From JACDCP01 sp050740235 (GTDB taxonomy: Bacteria; Pseudomonadota; Gammaproteobacteria; Steroidobacterales; JACDCP01): a stretch of 43,761 bases of DNA. The stretch spans positions 1-43,761 of the forward strand of contig JBOIDB010000004.1 of assembly GCA_050740235.1 (NCBI GenBank). Reading direction: 5' to 3'. How positions within the stretch are numbered: the first letter of the stretch is position 1; each line of letters starts with the position of its first letter. Below, one piece after another: positions 6,254 through 13,173 of this stretch. Under the pieces are notes generated by a model, which saw nothing but the letters and a program-made list of their open reading frames with translations, was not told the origin of the DNA and ran no database searches. Position numbers and translations under genes: made by a program.

Positions 6254-8705
6254 ATACGGCGCGCGTTTCGTCGCGCGATCGAGATTCCGTCGCCGCGGCG
6301 GTTGCGGCCGGGGCGAACTCATCGACCTGGATCGCGCGATCGGCGAGCTGCATGGCTTCGCGGATCTGCTCCGCCTCGCGTCGGTCGATGACCCGCGCCT
6401 CGATGGCGGCGGTCAGCACCGATTCGTATTCGAACAACTGGAGATGGCGGCCGGTGGCCTTCTGCACGCGTTGCTCGAGCGGTTCCGCGGCAACGGCTTT
6501 CTCGAGCGCGAGATCCATGAGGGCAACCGGATCGTCGGGATCACGGGACAGGTAAATGCCCTGCGTCAGGCGATCGCGGCAGAGCGACGGGCTCAGCAAC
6601 AGACGCGCAACGCGCGAACCGAGCGCGTCGTCGGGCGGCGCATAAGGCCGGCCGAAAGGCAGCACGAGCCGCTTCAGCACTGCGCCCGCGACTCGCGATG
6701 GAAAGTTCCTGATCACCTCCTCGAGGCGTTGCTGAACGAACGCCAGCGAATCGCGCACGGCCCACTCGACGAGGGGCAGGTCGCTGTCGTTCCGGCCCTG
6801 GTCGGCGAACTGCTTGAGACAGGTCGATGCGAGATACAGGTGACTGAGCATGTCGCCGAGGCGGGCCGACAGCTTCTCGCGTCGCTTGAGCTCGCCGCCC
6901 AGCAGCAGCAGGGCCACATCCGCGACGAGCGCGAAGGCCGCGCTCATGCGCGAGAGCTGTTGCATGAGTGCTCGCGTCGGACTGCGTTCCGGCACGTCCG
7001 CGAAACGCGCGCCGGTGACACCGAGCACGAGCGCGCGCGCGGCGTTGCTGATGGTGAAGCCGATATGCGCGAACAGGGCGTCGTCGAACGCGGCGAGCCC
7101 GCGCCGTTCGTCGGACTCCGCCGCCGCGTGCATCTCGCGCAACAGGTACGGGTGGCAGCGAATCGCGCCCTGTCCGAAAATGATCAGGCTGCGAGTCAGA
7201 ATGTTCGCGCCCTCGACCGTAATGGCGACGGGCAGGGAGCGATACGTCGAGGCCAGATAATTGCTCGGACCCACGCATACACCGCGCCCGGCGTGCACGT
7301 CGAGCGCATCGTTGATGACGCTTCGCATCCCCTCGGTGTTGTGATGCTTGAGGATCGCCGACAGCACGGACGGTTTCTCGCCCGCCGCCAGCGCGCCCGC
7401 GGTTACGCAGCGAGCGGCGTCCATGCGATAGGTCGTGCCGGCGATGCGCGCCAATACCTCCTGGATACCCTCGAACCGGCCGATCGGCAGGCGAAACTGC
7501 CGGCGCACCCGTGCGTAGGCGCCCGTCGTGCGTGACGAGAGCTTGCCGGCCGCCGTGCCGAGCGCCGGCAGCGAGATCGCCCGGCCGACCGCGAGGCAGT
7601 TCATGAGCATGCGCCAGCCGTCGCCGATGCGCTCGCGCCCGCCTATGACGGCCTCGAGCGGAAGGAAGACGTCGCGGCCGCGCGTCGGCCCATTCTGGAA
7701 GGCCGCGCCGGGCATATGCCGGTTGCCGATCTCCACGCCCGGCGTATCGGTCGGAACGAGCGCGCAGGTGATGCCGAGCGCGCGCTTCGGGCCGAGCAGG
7801 CCGTCGGGATCGTAAGCCTTGAACGCGAGGCCGAGCAGCGTCGCGACTGGCCCGAGCGTGATATAGCGCTTGTCCCAGTTCAGGCGAAAGCCGAGCACGT
7901 CCTCGCCGTCGATACGCGCCTTGCAGACGACGCCCGTATCCGCCATCGCGGTCGCATCCGAGCCGGCATAGGGGCCGGTCAGCGCGAATGCCGGGATTTC
8001 GCGGCCATCGGCGAGTCGCGGCAGGTACCAGTCCTTCTGCTCATCGGTGCCGTAGAGCAGCAGCAGCTCGCCGGGGCCGAGCGAGTTCGGCACCATGACG
8101 GTGACCGCAGCCGACACGTTGCGCGTGCCGATGCGCATGACGACTTCGGACTGCGCCCGGGGCGTAAACTCGAGCCCGCCGTAGCGTTTCGGAATGATCA
8201 TGCCGAAGAAACGTTGCGAGCGAAGAAATTGCCAGGCGGCTTCCGGCAGATCGTTGAGATCGTGCTCGATCTCCCAGTCGTCGAGCATGGCGCAAAGCTC
8301 GTTGACCGGCCCGTCGAGAAAGGCCCGTTCCTCGTCGTTCAAGCCCGCTGCCGGAGCGTCCATCAGCTTGCCCCAGTCCGGGCGGCCGCTGAACAGCTCG
8401 CCATCCCACCAGACCGAGCCGGCGTCGATCGCGTCCCGTTCGGTCGCCGACATCGGCGGCAGCACCGAGCGAAACCATCTCAGCAGCCGCCTGCTCAACA
8501 GGGCGCGCCGCAGAAGCTTGATGTTGAGCGGCACGGCAATGACGGCGAGCACGACCCAGGGCCACGGCGAGAATTCGCGGGCGGTGAGCTGGGCGAGCCC
8601 GATGAGCGCGGCGGCGGCCAGCGTCCAGACGACCAGCCGGACGCGCAGGTATGCGAGTACCAGCCCCGCGATGATCCAAACGGCCGCCCAGAACAGAAGC
8701 GACAT
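6249..8705 (-). CDS. fadE: acyl-CoA dehydrogenase FadE
   Basis: 818 residues, close to E. coli FadE (814). Two N-terminal hydrophobic segments (about 3-22 and 28-55) anchor it to the inner membrane. The acyl-CoA dehydrogenase core follows, recognisable from RYGGLEFTPRAQSEV, ALTGPYAGSDA, the substrate-pocket region and VEGANILTRS. The C-terminal third matches the DUF1974 region found only in FadE-type enzymes. It catalyses the first, FAD-dependent step of fatty-acid beta-oxidation. It begins 37 bases after the nadC stop and may be co-transcribed. Its TAG stop lies inside a palindromic repeat (6186-6253), so the last codons before it may have changed when the repeat arrived. Confidence 0.95.
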   Translation of the reverse strand: MSLLFWAAVWIIAGLVLAYLRVRLVVWTLAAAALIGLAQLTAREFSPWPWVVLAVIAVPLNIKLLRRALLSRRLLRWFRSVLPPMSATERDAIDAGSVWWDGELFSGRPDWGKLMDAPAAGLNDEERAFLDGPVNELCAMLDDWEIEHDLNDLPEAAWQFLRSQRFFGMIIPKRYGGLEFTPRAQSEVVMRIGTRNVSAAVTVMVPNSLGPGELLLLYGTDEQKDWYLPRLADGREIPAFALTGPYAGSDATAMADTGVVCKARIDGEDVLGFRLNWDKRYITLGPVATLLGLAFKAYDPDGLLGPKRALGITCALVPTDTPGVEIGNRHMPGAAFQNGPTRGRDVFLPLEAVIGGRERIGDGWRMLMNCLAVGRAISLPALGTAAGKLSSRTTGAYARVRRQFRLPIGRFEGIQEVLARIAGTTYRMDAARCVTAGALAAGEKPSVLSAILKHHNTEGMRSVINDALDVHAGRGVCVGPSNYLASTYRSLPVAITVEGANILTRSLIIFGQGAIRCHPYLLREMHAAAESDERRGLAAFDDALFAHIGFTISNAARALVLGVTGARFADVPERSPTRALMQQLSRMSAAFALVADVALLLLGGELKRREKLSARLGDMLSHLYLASTCLKQFADQGRNDSDLPLVEWAVRDSLAFVQQRLEEVIRNFPSRVAGAVLKRLVLPFGRPYAPPDDALGSRVARLLLSPSLCRDRLTQGIYLSRDPDDPVALMDLALEKAVAAEPLEQRVQKATGRHLQLFEYESVLTAAIEARVIDRREAEQIREAMQLADRAIQVDEFAPAATAAATESRSRDETRAVS

Positions 8706-8742
8706 GCCCGTCCTCTTTCTGTTACCCGCAGACTGACATCTG

Positions 8743-9645
8743 TTATCTGAACCGCAGCGACAAGTCTACGGCCCGCACGTGCTTGGTCAATGCGCCGACG
8801 GAAAGGAAATCGACGCCCGTGGCGGCGATCTCGCGTGCGGTCGTCAGATCCACGCCGCCGGATGCCTCGAGCCGCACCGCGGGCCCGGTCCCGGCGCTGC
8901 GCTTGCGAGCCAGCCCGACCGCCCGGCGCAGCTCGTCAAGGGAGAAATTGTCGAGCAGGATCCAGTCGGCCCCGGCGTCGAGCGCTTCTTCGAGTTGCGC
9001 GAGGCTTTCGACCTCGATCTCCACGGGCCGGCCGGGCGCGTTTCGGCGGGCCTCGTCGAGCGCCGCTGCGATGCCGCCAGCGGCAGCGATATGGTTCTCC
9101 TTGATGAGCATCGCGTCGTACAGGCCCATGCGATGATTGCGTCCGCCGCCGCAGCGCACGGCATACTTCTGTGCCGCGCGCAGGCCCGGCAGCGTCTTGC
9201 GCGTATCGAGGAGCGTGCAGCCGGTGCCGGCGATGGCATCGACGTATGCTCGCGTGACGGTGGCGGTGCCGCTCAGCGTCTGCAGGAAATTGAGCGCGGT
9301 GCGCTCGCCGGTGAGAATGGCGCGCGCGGGGCCGGTCAACCGGCCGATCTCGGTGCCCGGAGACACCGTTTCGCCGTCAGTGTGGAGCCATTCGGTGCGG
9401 ACGCGCCGGTCGACACGCGCGAACACGCCGTCGGCCCAAGGTATGCCGCAAAGCACCGCGGCCTCGCGGCAAACGATGCCGGCTGCCGCGACGGCATCAG
9501 CGGGAATCAGCGTCGCCGTGAGGTCGCCCGCCCCCAGGTCTTCGGCCAGCGCGCGGTCGATGTCCCCGGCGACGCCGTCCGGCAGAGCCCCCGCTCCGTC
9601 CGGCCCCTCGAGGAAAATGGGGACATTCCCGGTTTCGTCATTCAC
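8743..9645 (-). CDS. nadC: nicotinate-nucleotide pyrophosphorylase (quinolinate phosphoribosyltransferase)
   Basis: 300 residues. It converts quinolinate and PRPP to nicotinate mononucleotide in NAD synthesis. Family signatures are LAEDLGAGDLTATLIP, NFLQTLSGTAT, LLDTRKTLPGLR, GGGRNHRMGLYDAMLIKENH, VEIEVESL and LEASGG. The start is unusual. The only ATG, GTG or TTG codon in frame before the conserved region is the GTG at 9645, an in-frame TGA lies just upstream (9651-9649), and no clear Shine-Dalgarno site precedes it. That GTG and the next ten codons lie inside a palindromic GGGGACATTCC-type element (9613-9692), so the N-terminus MNDETGNVPIF is repeat-derived. nadA and nadB are not nearby. 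Confidence 0.95.
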   Translation of the reverse strand: MNDETGNVPIFLEGPDGAGALPDGVAGDIDRALAEDLGAGDLTATLIPADAVAAAGIVCREAAVLCGIPWADGVFARVDRRVRTEWLHTDGETVSPGTEIGRLTGPARAILTGERTALNFLQTLSGTATVTRAYVDAIAGTGCTLLDTRKTLPGLRAAQKYAVRCGGGRNHRMGLYDAMLIKENHIAAAGGIAAALDEARRNAPGRPVEIEVESLAQLEEALDAGADWILLDNFSLDELRRAVGLARKRSAGTGPAVRLEASGGVDLTTAREIAATGVDFLSVGALTKHVRAVDLSLRFR

Positions 9646-9692
9646 GAATCATTGGACTGCCGCCGGGCACCGAAATCAGGAATGTCCCCATT
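9613..9692. repeat. GGGGACATTCC-type inverted-repeat element, copy 1, spanning the nadC start
   Basis: Arms of 22 bases (AATGGGGACATTCC... ending at 9638, and its complement 9671-9692) match at 20 of 22 positions around a roughly 32-base centre. A second copy at 26269-26356 has perfect arms. Repeats of this look accompany REP-associated tyrosine transposases in other proteobacteria, but no such transposase is in the window. The nadC GTG lies in the centre of the element. Confidence 0.75.
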
Positions 9693-9700
9693 CTTCCCGC

Positions 9701-10315
9701 TCAAAACGGGAGGCCGTGACTCGCGCCGCCCATGCACATCAGCATCGGTATGGAGAGCAGCGTGTTGGTGCGCGAGGCGAGAAATGCCGTGCGCTTGGCG
9801 CGCGCTTTCTCTTCATCGCTGGCCGGCACGATACCGAGCAGCTTTTTCTGATTCGGCCAGATCAGCACCCAGACGTTGAACAGCATGATGGTGCCCAGCC
9901 AGGCGCCTATGCCGATCACGAGCTGGTACAGATTCAGATTTTCTCCCAGCAGGCCCAGCGTAAACGCGCCGATGAAATCCGCGCCGCCCGGCGAGCGCAC
10001 CCACAGGTACGCCGCTCCGGACAGCCAGGTGACGACCGCGCCCCAGCGGAACCAGGCCAGCGCGAGCGGAGCCACGTACTTCGAGATGCCGGCGGCGCCG
10101 GGGCCCCCCGTGTCGGCCGCAGCGCGCGCCACCGCGGGCACCTGCACGAAATTGAAGTAATACAGCAGCCCGATCCAGGTGATGCCGGCGAGGAAGTGAA
10201 GCCAGCGGCCCAGCGGCAGGAACTGGAACTGGTAGCCACCGATCAGCAGAGCGATCACAATGGATACGACGACGCCGACGATGATCGTGCGCAGAATGGA
10301 GTTCAAAGGATTCAT
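9701..10315 (-). CDS. PuuD-like (urate hydroxylase N-terminal family) integral membrane protein
   Basis: 204 residues from the ATG at 10315; a longer upstream frame exists, but its extra residues are polar and it would overlap the divergent DUF1289 gene. About five hydrophobic helices: IIVGVVVSIVIALLIGG, WLHFLAGITWIGLLYYFNF, a segment around WFRWGAVVTWLSGAAYLW, LYQLVIGIGAWLGTIMLFNVWVLIW, and the end of the chain. The WLHFLAGITWIGLLYYFNF and WVLIWPNQKKLLG patterns suit the membrane domain fused to some urate oxidases; alone, without the cytochrome c part, its function is unknown. The last residues end just beyond the repeat at 9613-9692. Haem binding by conserved histidines is possible but unproven. 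Confidence 0.7.
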   Translation of the reverse strand: MNPLNSILRTIIVGVVVSIVIALLIGGYQFQFLPLGRWLHFLAGITWIGLLYYFNFVQVPAVARAAADTGGPGAAGISKYVAPLALAWFRWGAVVTWLSGAAYLWVRSPGGADFIGAFTLGLLGENLNLYQLVIGIGAWLGTIMLFNVWVLIWPNQKKLLGIVPASDEEKARAKRTAFLASRTNTLLSIPMLMCMGGASHGLPF

Positions 10316-10373
10316 CGGAGCTTGACCCCCCGTTTTTTCTCTTGAAGAATAGGTTACGAACCCCCGTATTTCA

Positions 10374-10586
10374 ATGACTTCGAGCCTGTCCATGTCTCCC
10401 CAGCGCTCGCGCCGGGCCCCCGAATCGCCCTGCGTCGACGTGTGCCGCCTGAACGAACGCGGCATCTGCGAGGGCTGCCTGCGCAGCATCGACGAGATCG
10501 CCGGATGGTCCGGCATGACGGCCGAAGAGCAATGGCGCGTGCTCGGGCGGATCGAGCGGCGCCGGTCGGAGGAGCTCGAACAGTGA
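10374..10586 (+). CDS. DUF1289 family small cysteine-rich protein
   Basis: 70 residues. Core PCVDVCRLNERGICEGCLRS followed by IDEIAGWSGMTAEEQW is the DUF1289 signature: four cysteines that may bind a metal or Fe-S cluster, then a short helical tail. An ATG at 10392 would give a 64-residue form starting nearer the core. The biochemical role is unknown in the family. The end overlaps the start of the BON lipoprotein gene (GTGA), and grxD follows, so these three probably form one operon. A glutaredoxin in the operon hints at Fe-S or redox metabolism, which is inference only. Confidence 0.85.
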   Translation: MTSSLSMSPQRSRRAPESPCVDVCRLNERGICEGCLRSIDEIAGWSGMTAEEQWRVLGRIERRRSEELEQ

Positions 10587-10936
10587 ACAGACGCTGGCTA
10601 TTTTGGCTTCTGCTGGCTTCGGCCGTGCTGCAGGGTTGCGGCTCAATGCTGCTTGGCGCCCCCGCGCCTTCCGGCGCCCCCGAATCCGACGAGGAGCTGC
10701 GCGTCAGCCTGCAGGACGACACGATCACCGCCGAGGTCCGCAGCGCGTTGCGACGGGATTCGAATCTGCGGCGCGGGTCTATCTGGGTGAAAACCGACCG
10801 CGGGGTCGTCACGCTGAGCGGCAGCGTCGATTCCTATCAGTTGCGGGATTATGCGGCGACCATTGCAGCCGGCGTACGCAACGTCGTAGCCATCGACAAC
10901 CGTTTGCAGGTCGGCAGCGGCTCCGCATTTCCCTGA
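10583..10936 (+). CDS. BON-domain lipoprotein
   Basis: 117 residues from the GTG at 10583, which overlaps the DUF1289 stop (GTGA). A signal peptide (NRRWLFWLLLASAVLQ) ends in a lipobox LQGC, so it should be lipid-anchored in the envelope. After a Pro/Ala-rich linker, one BON domain covers about 45-115: DDTITAEVRSALRRDS, then GVVTLSGSVDSY and GVRNVVAIDNRL. BON proteins such as OsmY and DolP act in the periplasm or outer membrane in envelope maintenance; DolP has two BON domains, this protein one. An upstream extension in the same frame lacks a signal peptide and was discarded. Confidence 0.85.
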   Translation: MNRRWLFWLLLASAVLQGCGSMLLGAPAPSGAPESDEELRVSLQDDTITAEVRSALRRDSNLRRGSIWVKTDRGVVTLSGSVDSYQLRDYAATIAAGVRNVVAIDNRLQVGSGSAFP

Positions 10937-10967
10937 TCGAACTTGTTTTCCAAACGACGAGGTATCG

Positions 10968-11309
10968 ATGGACGTCAACGACCGGATCAAAGAACAGATC
11001 AGCAACAATGCCGTGCTGCTCTACATGAAGGGCACGCCGGACTTTCCGCAATGCGGTTTCTCCGCCCAGACCGTCGCCGCGCTGAAGGCCTGCGACGCCG
11101 AGTTCGCCTATGTCAACATCTTCGAGGATCCGGAGTTGCGCCAGGCCCTCAAGGCCTGGTCGAAGTGGCCGACCTTCCCGCAGCTCTACGTCAACGGCGA
11201 GCTGATCGGCGGTTGCGACATCACGATGGAGATGTACGAATCCGGCGAGCTCAAGAAGCTACTCGATCAGGCACAGAATGAAAAGTCGGACTCGGTTCGC
11301 CGAGCCTGA
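10968..11309 (+). CDS. grxD: monothiol glutaredoxin GrxD
   Basis: 113 residues. The monothiol active site CGFS appears in PDFPQCGFSAQTVAALKAC, with the nearby MKGTP, WPTFPQLYVNGELIGG and a CD pair for glutathione binding. Monothiol glutaredoxins of this class carry and transfer [2Fe-2S] clusters, often with BolA partners. The start has a good ribosome site (GAGG about seven bases upstream). It is last in a probable operon with DUF1289 and the BON lipoprotein. The length and motif match E. coli GrxD (115 residues). Confidence 0.96.
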   Translation: MDVNDRIKEQISNNAVLLYMKGTPDFPQCGFSAQTVAALKACDAEFAYVNIFEDPELRQALKAWSKWPTFPQLYVNGELIGGCDITMEMYESGELKKLLDQAQNEKSDSVRRA

Positions 11310-11384
11310 CGTGCGTTCTTGCGGACGTAGAGCAGGCAACCGCGCAATGATTCGACGCGCTTTCGTGCAGGTATTCGGCGCGGT

Positions 11385-12044
11385 TCAGCGCAGGGAAGCT
11401 TCGTAAATTCCGCGGCAGCGGTTCACGATAAGACAGAACAGCTCGGCGGTGCGTTCGGCGTCGTAAGCGGCCGAGTGCGCGGCGTTCTTGTCCCACGGCA
11501 GTCCGGCCGCCTGCAGCGCCCGGCCGAGCACCGTCTGGCCGAAGGCGATCCCGGCCAGTGTGGCCGTGTCGAAGCTCGAGAACGGGTGAAACGGATTGCG
11601 CTTGATGCCGGTCCGCTCGAGCGCCGCGTTCAGGAAGCTCAGATCGAAGAAGGCGTTGTGCCCTACCAGGATCGCGCGGTTACAGCCGTTCTCACGAATC
11701 TCGCGCCGTACCTCGCGGAAGATCCGTTGCAGCGCGTCCTTCTCGGGCAGCGCCGGACGCAGCGGATGAAACGGATCGATGCCGAGCACCTCCAGCGAGG
11801 CGGGCTCGATGTTGGCGCCCTCGAACGGCTGCACGTGATAGCGAATGGTCTGCACCGGCGCGAGCTCGCTGTTGTCCTGGAATTCGAGCAGCACGGCGGC
11901 GATCTCGAGCAGCGCGTCGGTAGCGGCGTTGAACCCTCCGGTCTCGATGTCCACGACCACCGGCAGGAAGCCGCGAAAGCGATTGCCGATGGGGATTTTT
12001 CCCGTTCCGGACGGTGCGACGTCGAATTGGGATGAACTGCTAAT
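11385..12044 (-). CDS. rnt: ribonuclease T, probably with an ATT start codon
   Basis: 219 residues if started at 12044; E. coli RNase T has 215. This DEDD 3'-5' exonuclease trims tRNA and other stable RNA ends. Motifs: VVVDIETGGFN (first Asp and Glu), then LVGHNAFFDLSFLNAA and AHSAAYDAERTAELF with the late His-x4-Asp. The first strand begins at NRFRGFLPVVVDIET, but the first ordinary start codon (GTG at 11960) lies within it and would remove most of the strand. Upstream no ATG, GTG or TTG occurs before an in-frame TGA. ATT at 12044-12042 overlaps the pyrC TAG and has AAAGGA eight bases before it, so it is my best candidate. Confidence 0.88.
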   Translation of the reverse strand: MSSSSQFDVAPSGTGKIPIGNRFRGFLPVVVDIETGGFNAATDALLEIAAVLLEFQDNSELAPVQTIRYHVQPFEGANIEPASLEVLGIDPFHPLRPALPEKDALQRIFREVRREIRENGCNRAILVGHNAFFDLSFLNAALERTGIKRNPFHPFSSFDTATLAGIAFGQTVLGRALQAAGLPWDKNAAHSAAYDAERTAELFCLIVNRCRGIYEASLR

Positions 12045-13083
12045 CGGGAGGTCCTTTCAGCGACCAGCGCACCGGCTCGCGGGCTCTGAGCGGCACCAGA
12101 TCGCCGTGCCCGGCCGAATATTGCGCGGACGGCGTCCACTCGCTGCGGATCAGCGTAACGGTCCCCCTGTTGCGCGGCAAGCGGTAAAACTCCGCGCCGA
12201 AGCGGCTTGCGAAATCGTCGAATCGCTCGAGGACGCCGGCCGAGTCGAAGGCCTCCGCGTACAGCTCGAGGGCGGCGGGTGCGGAAAAGACGCCGGCGCA
12301 TCCGCAGGCCGACTCCTTGGCCGCGCGCAGGTGCGGAGCGCTGTCCGTACCGAGAAAGAAACGCGAGTTCCCGGCCGCGACGGTTTCGAGCAGGGCCCTC
12401 CGATGGCGCTCTCGCTTGAGCACGGGCAGGCAATAAAGATGTGGCTGCAGGCCGCCCCGGAACAGCGCACTGCGGTCGTAGAGCAGGTGTTGCGGCGTGA
12501 CGGTGGCGCCGATGCCATCCCGCGAGGAGAGGACGAAGTCCACGGCTTCACGCGTCGTGACGTGCTCGAAGACGATGCGAAGCGCGGGAAATCGTTCCGC
12601 GAGACGCACGAGCACGGTGTCGATGAAGCGCGCCTCGCGGTCGAAGACATCGACGTCCGGATCGGTCACCTCGCCATGCACGAGCAGGGGCAAATCGTGT
12701 TGTTCGATCGCGCCGAGCGTCTCGTAAACGTTCTCGATCCGCGTGACGCCGCGCGCGGAGTGCGTCGTGGCGCCGGCCGGATACAGCTTTATGCCCTTGA
12801 CGATGCCGCTTTCGGCTGCCAGACCGATTTCTTCGGGCGTCGTCGTATCTGTGAGGTACAGCGTCATGAGCGGCTCGAAATCCGCGCCGGCCGGCAACGC
12901 GGCGAGAATGCGCTCGCGATAGGCGCGCGCATCCGCCACGGTGACGACCGGCGGGTCGAGATTCGGCATGACGATTGCGCGCGCGAATCGCCGGGCCGTG
13001 AACGGCAGCACGGCCTCGAGCAGCGGGCCGTCGCGCAGATGCAGATGCCAGTCGTCGGGACGCGTGATCGAGATTTCTTGCAA
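12040..13083 (-). CDS. pyrC: dihydroorotase, homodimeric class II
   Basis: 347 residues from the TTG at 13083, nearly equal to E. coli PyrC (348). An in-frame TTG at 13125 would add 14 residues, but it lies in a repeat hairpin and the added residues are not family-like. It closes carbamoyl aspartate to dihydroorotate in pyrimidine synthesis. The zinc ligands are visible in ITRPDDWHLHLRDG (HxH), with the MPNLDPP and YPAGATTHS regions, the LVHGE histidine, the FEHVTTREAV histidine and GTDSAPH near the end. Its TAG overlaps the proposed ATT start of rnt, so the two are probably coupled; the pyrC-rnt pair also occurs in Pseudomonas. Confidence 0.94.
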   Translation of the reverse strand: MQEISITRPDDWHLHLRDGPLLEAVLPFTARRFARAIVMPNLDPPVVTVADARAYRERILAALPAGADFEPLMTLYLTDTTTPEEIGLAAESGIVKGIKLYPAGATTHSARGVTRIENVYETLGAIEQHDLPLLVHGEVTDPDVDVFDREARFIDTVLVRLAERFPALRIVFEHVTTREAVDFVLSSRDGIGATVTPQHLLYDRSALFRGGLQPHLYCLPVLKRERHRRALLETVAAGNSRFFLGTDSAPHLRAAKESACGCAGVFSAPAALELYAEAFDSAGVLERFDDFASRFGAEFYRLPRNRGTVTLIRSEWTPSAQYSAGHGDLVPLRAREPVRWSLKGPPD

Positions 13084-13113
13084 GGTTCTTGTTTCCGTCG
13101 TGCTTCGGCCGTC

Positions 13114-13133
13114 ATCCCGGCGCAAGCCGGGAT
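13114..13133. repeat. small palindrome ATCCCGGC/GCCGGGAT
   Basis: A perfect 8-bp stem with loop GCAA, preceded by GTC. The sequence GTCATCCCGGCGCAAGCCGG resembles a very common proteobacterial intergenic palindrome. Its last base is the first T of the aceE -10 box, and the alternative upstream TTG of pyrC lies in the loop. Confidence 0.6.
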
Positions 13134-13138
13134 ATAAT
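13133..13138 (+). promoter_or_regulatory. -10 box for the aceE-aceF-lpdA operon
   Basis: A perfect TATAAT lies 35 bases before the aceE ATG, directly after a palindrome. No good -35 box lies 16-18 bases upstream, so an activator or repressor site may overlap the hairpin. No PdhR-like operator was recognised. Confidence 0.45.
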
Positions 13139-13173
13139 TATCGATTCCGAACTCTGGAATTGTAACCCCGACC

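Noticed and set aside
10316..10516. N-terminal extension of the PuuD-like protein (67 more residues)
   Set aside because: The extra residues are Arg/Ser-rich, overlap the divergent DUF1289 gene, and precede a good ATG directly before the first membrane helix.
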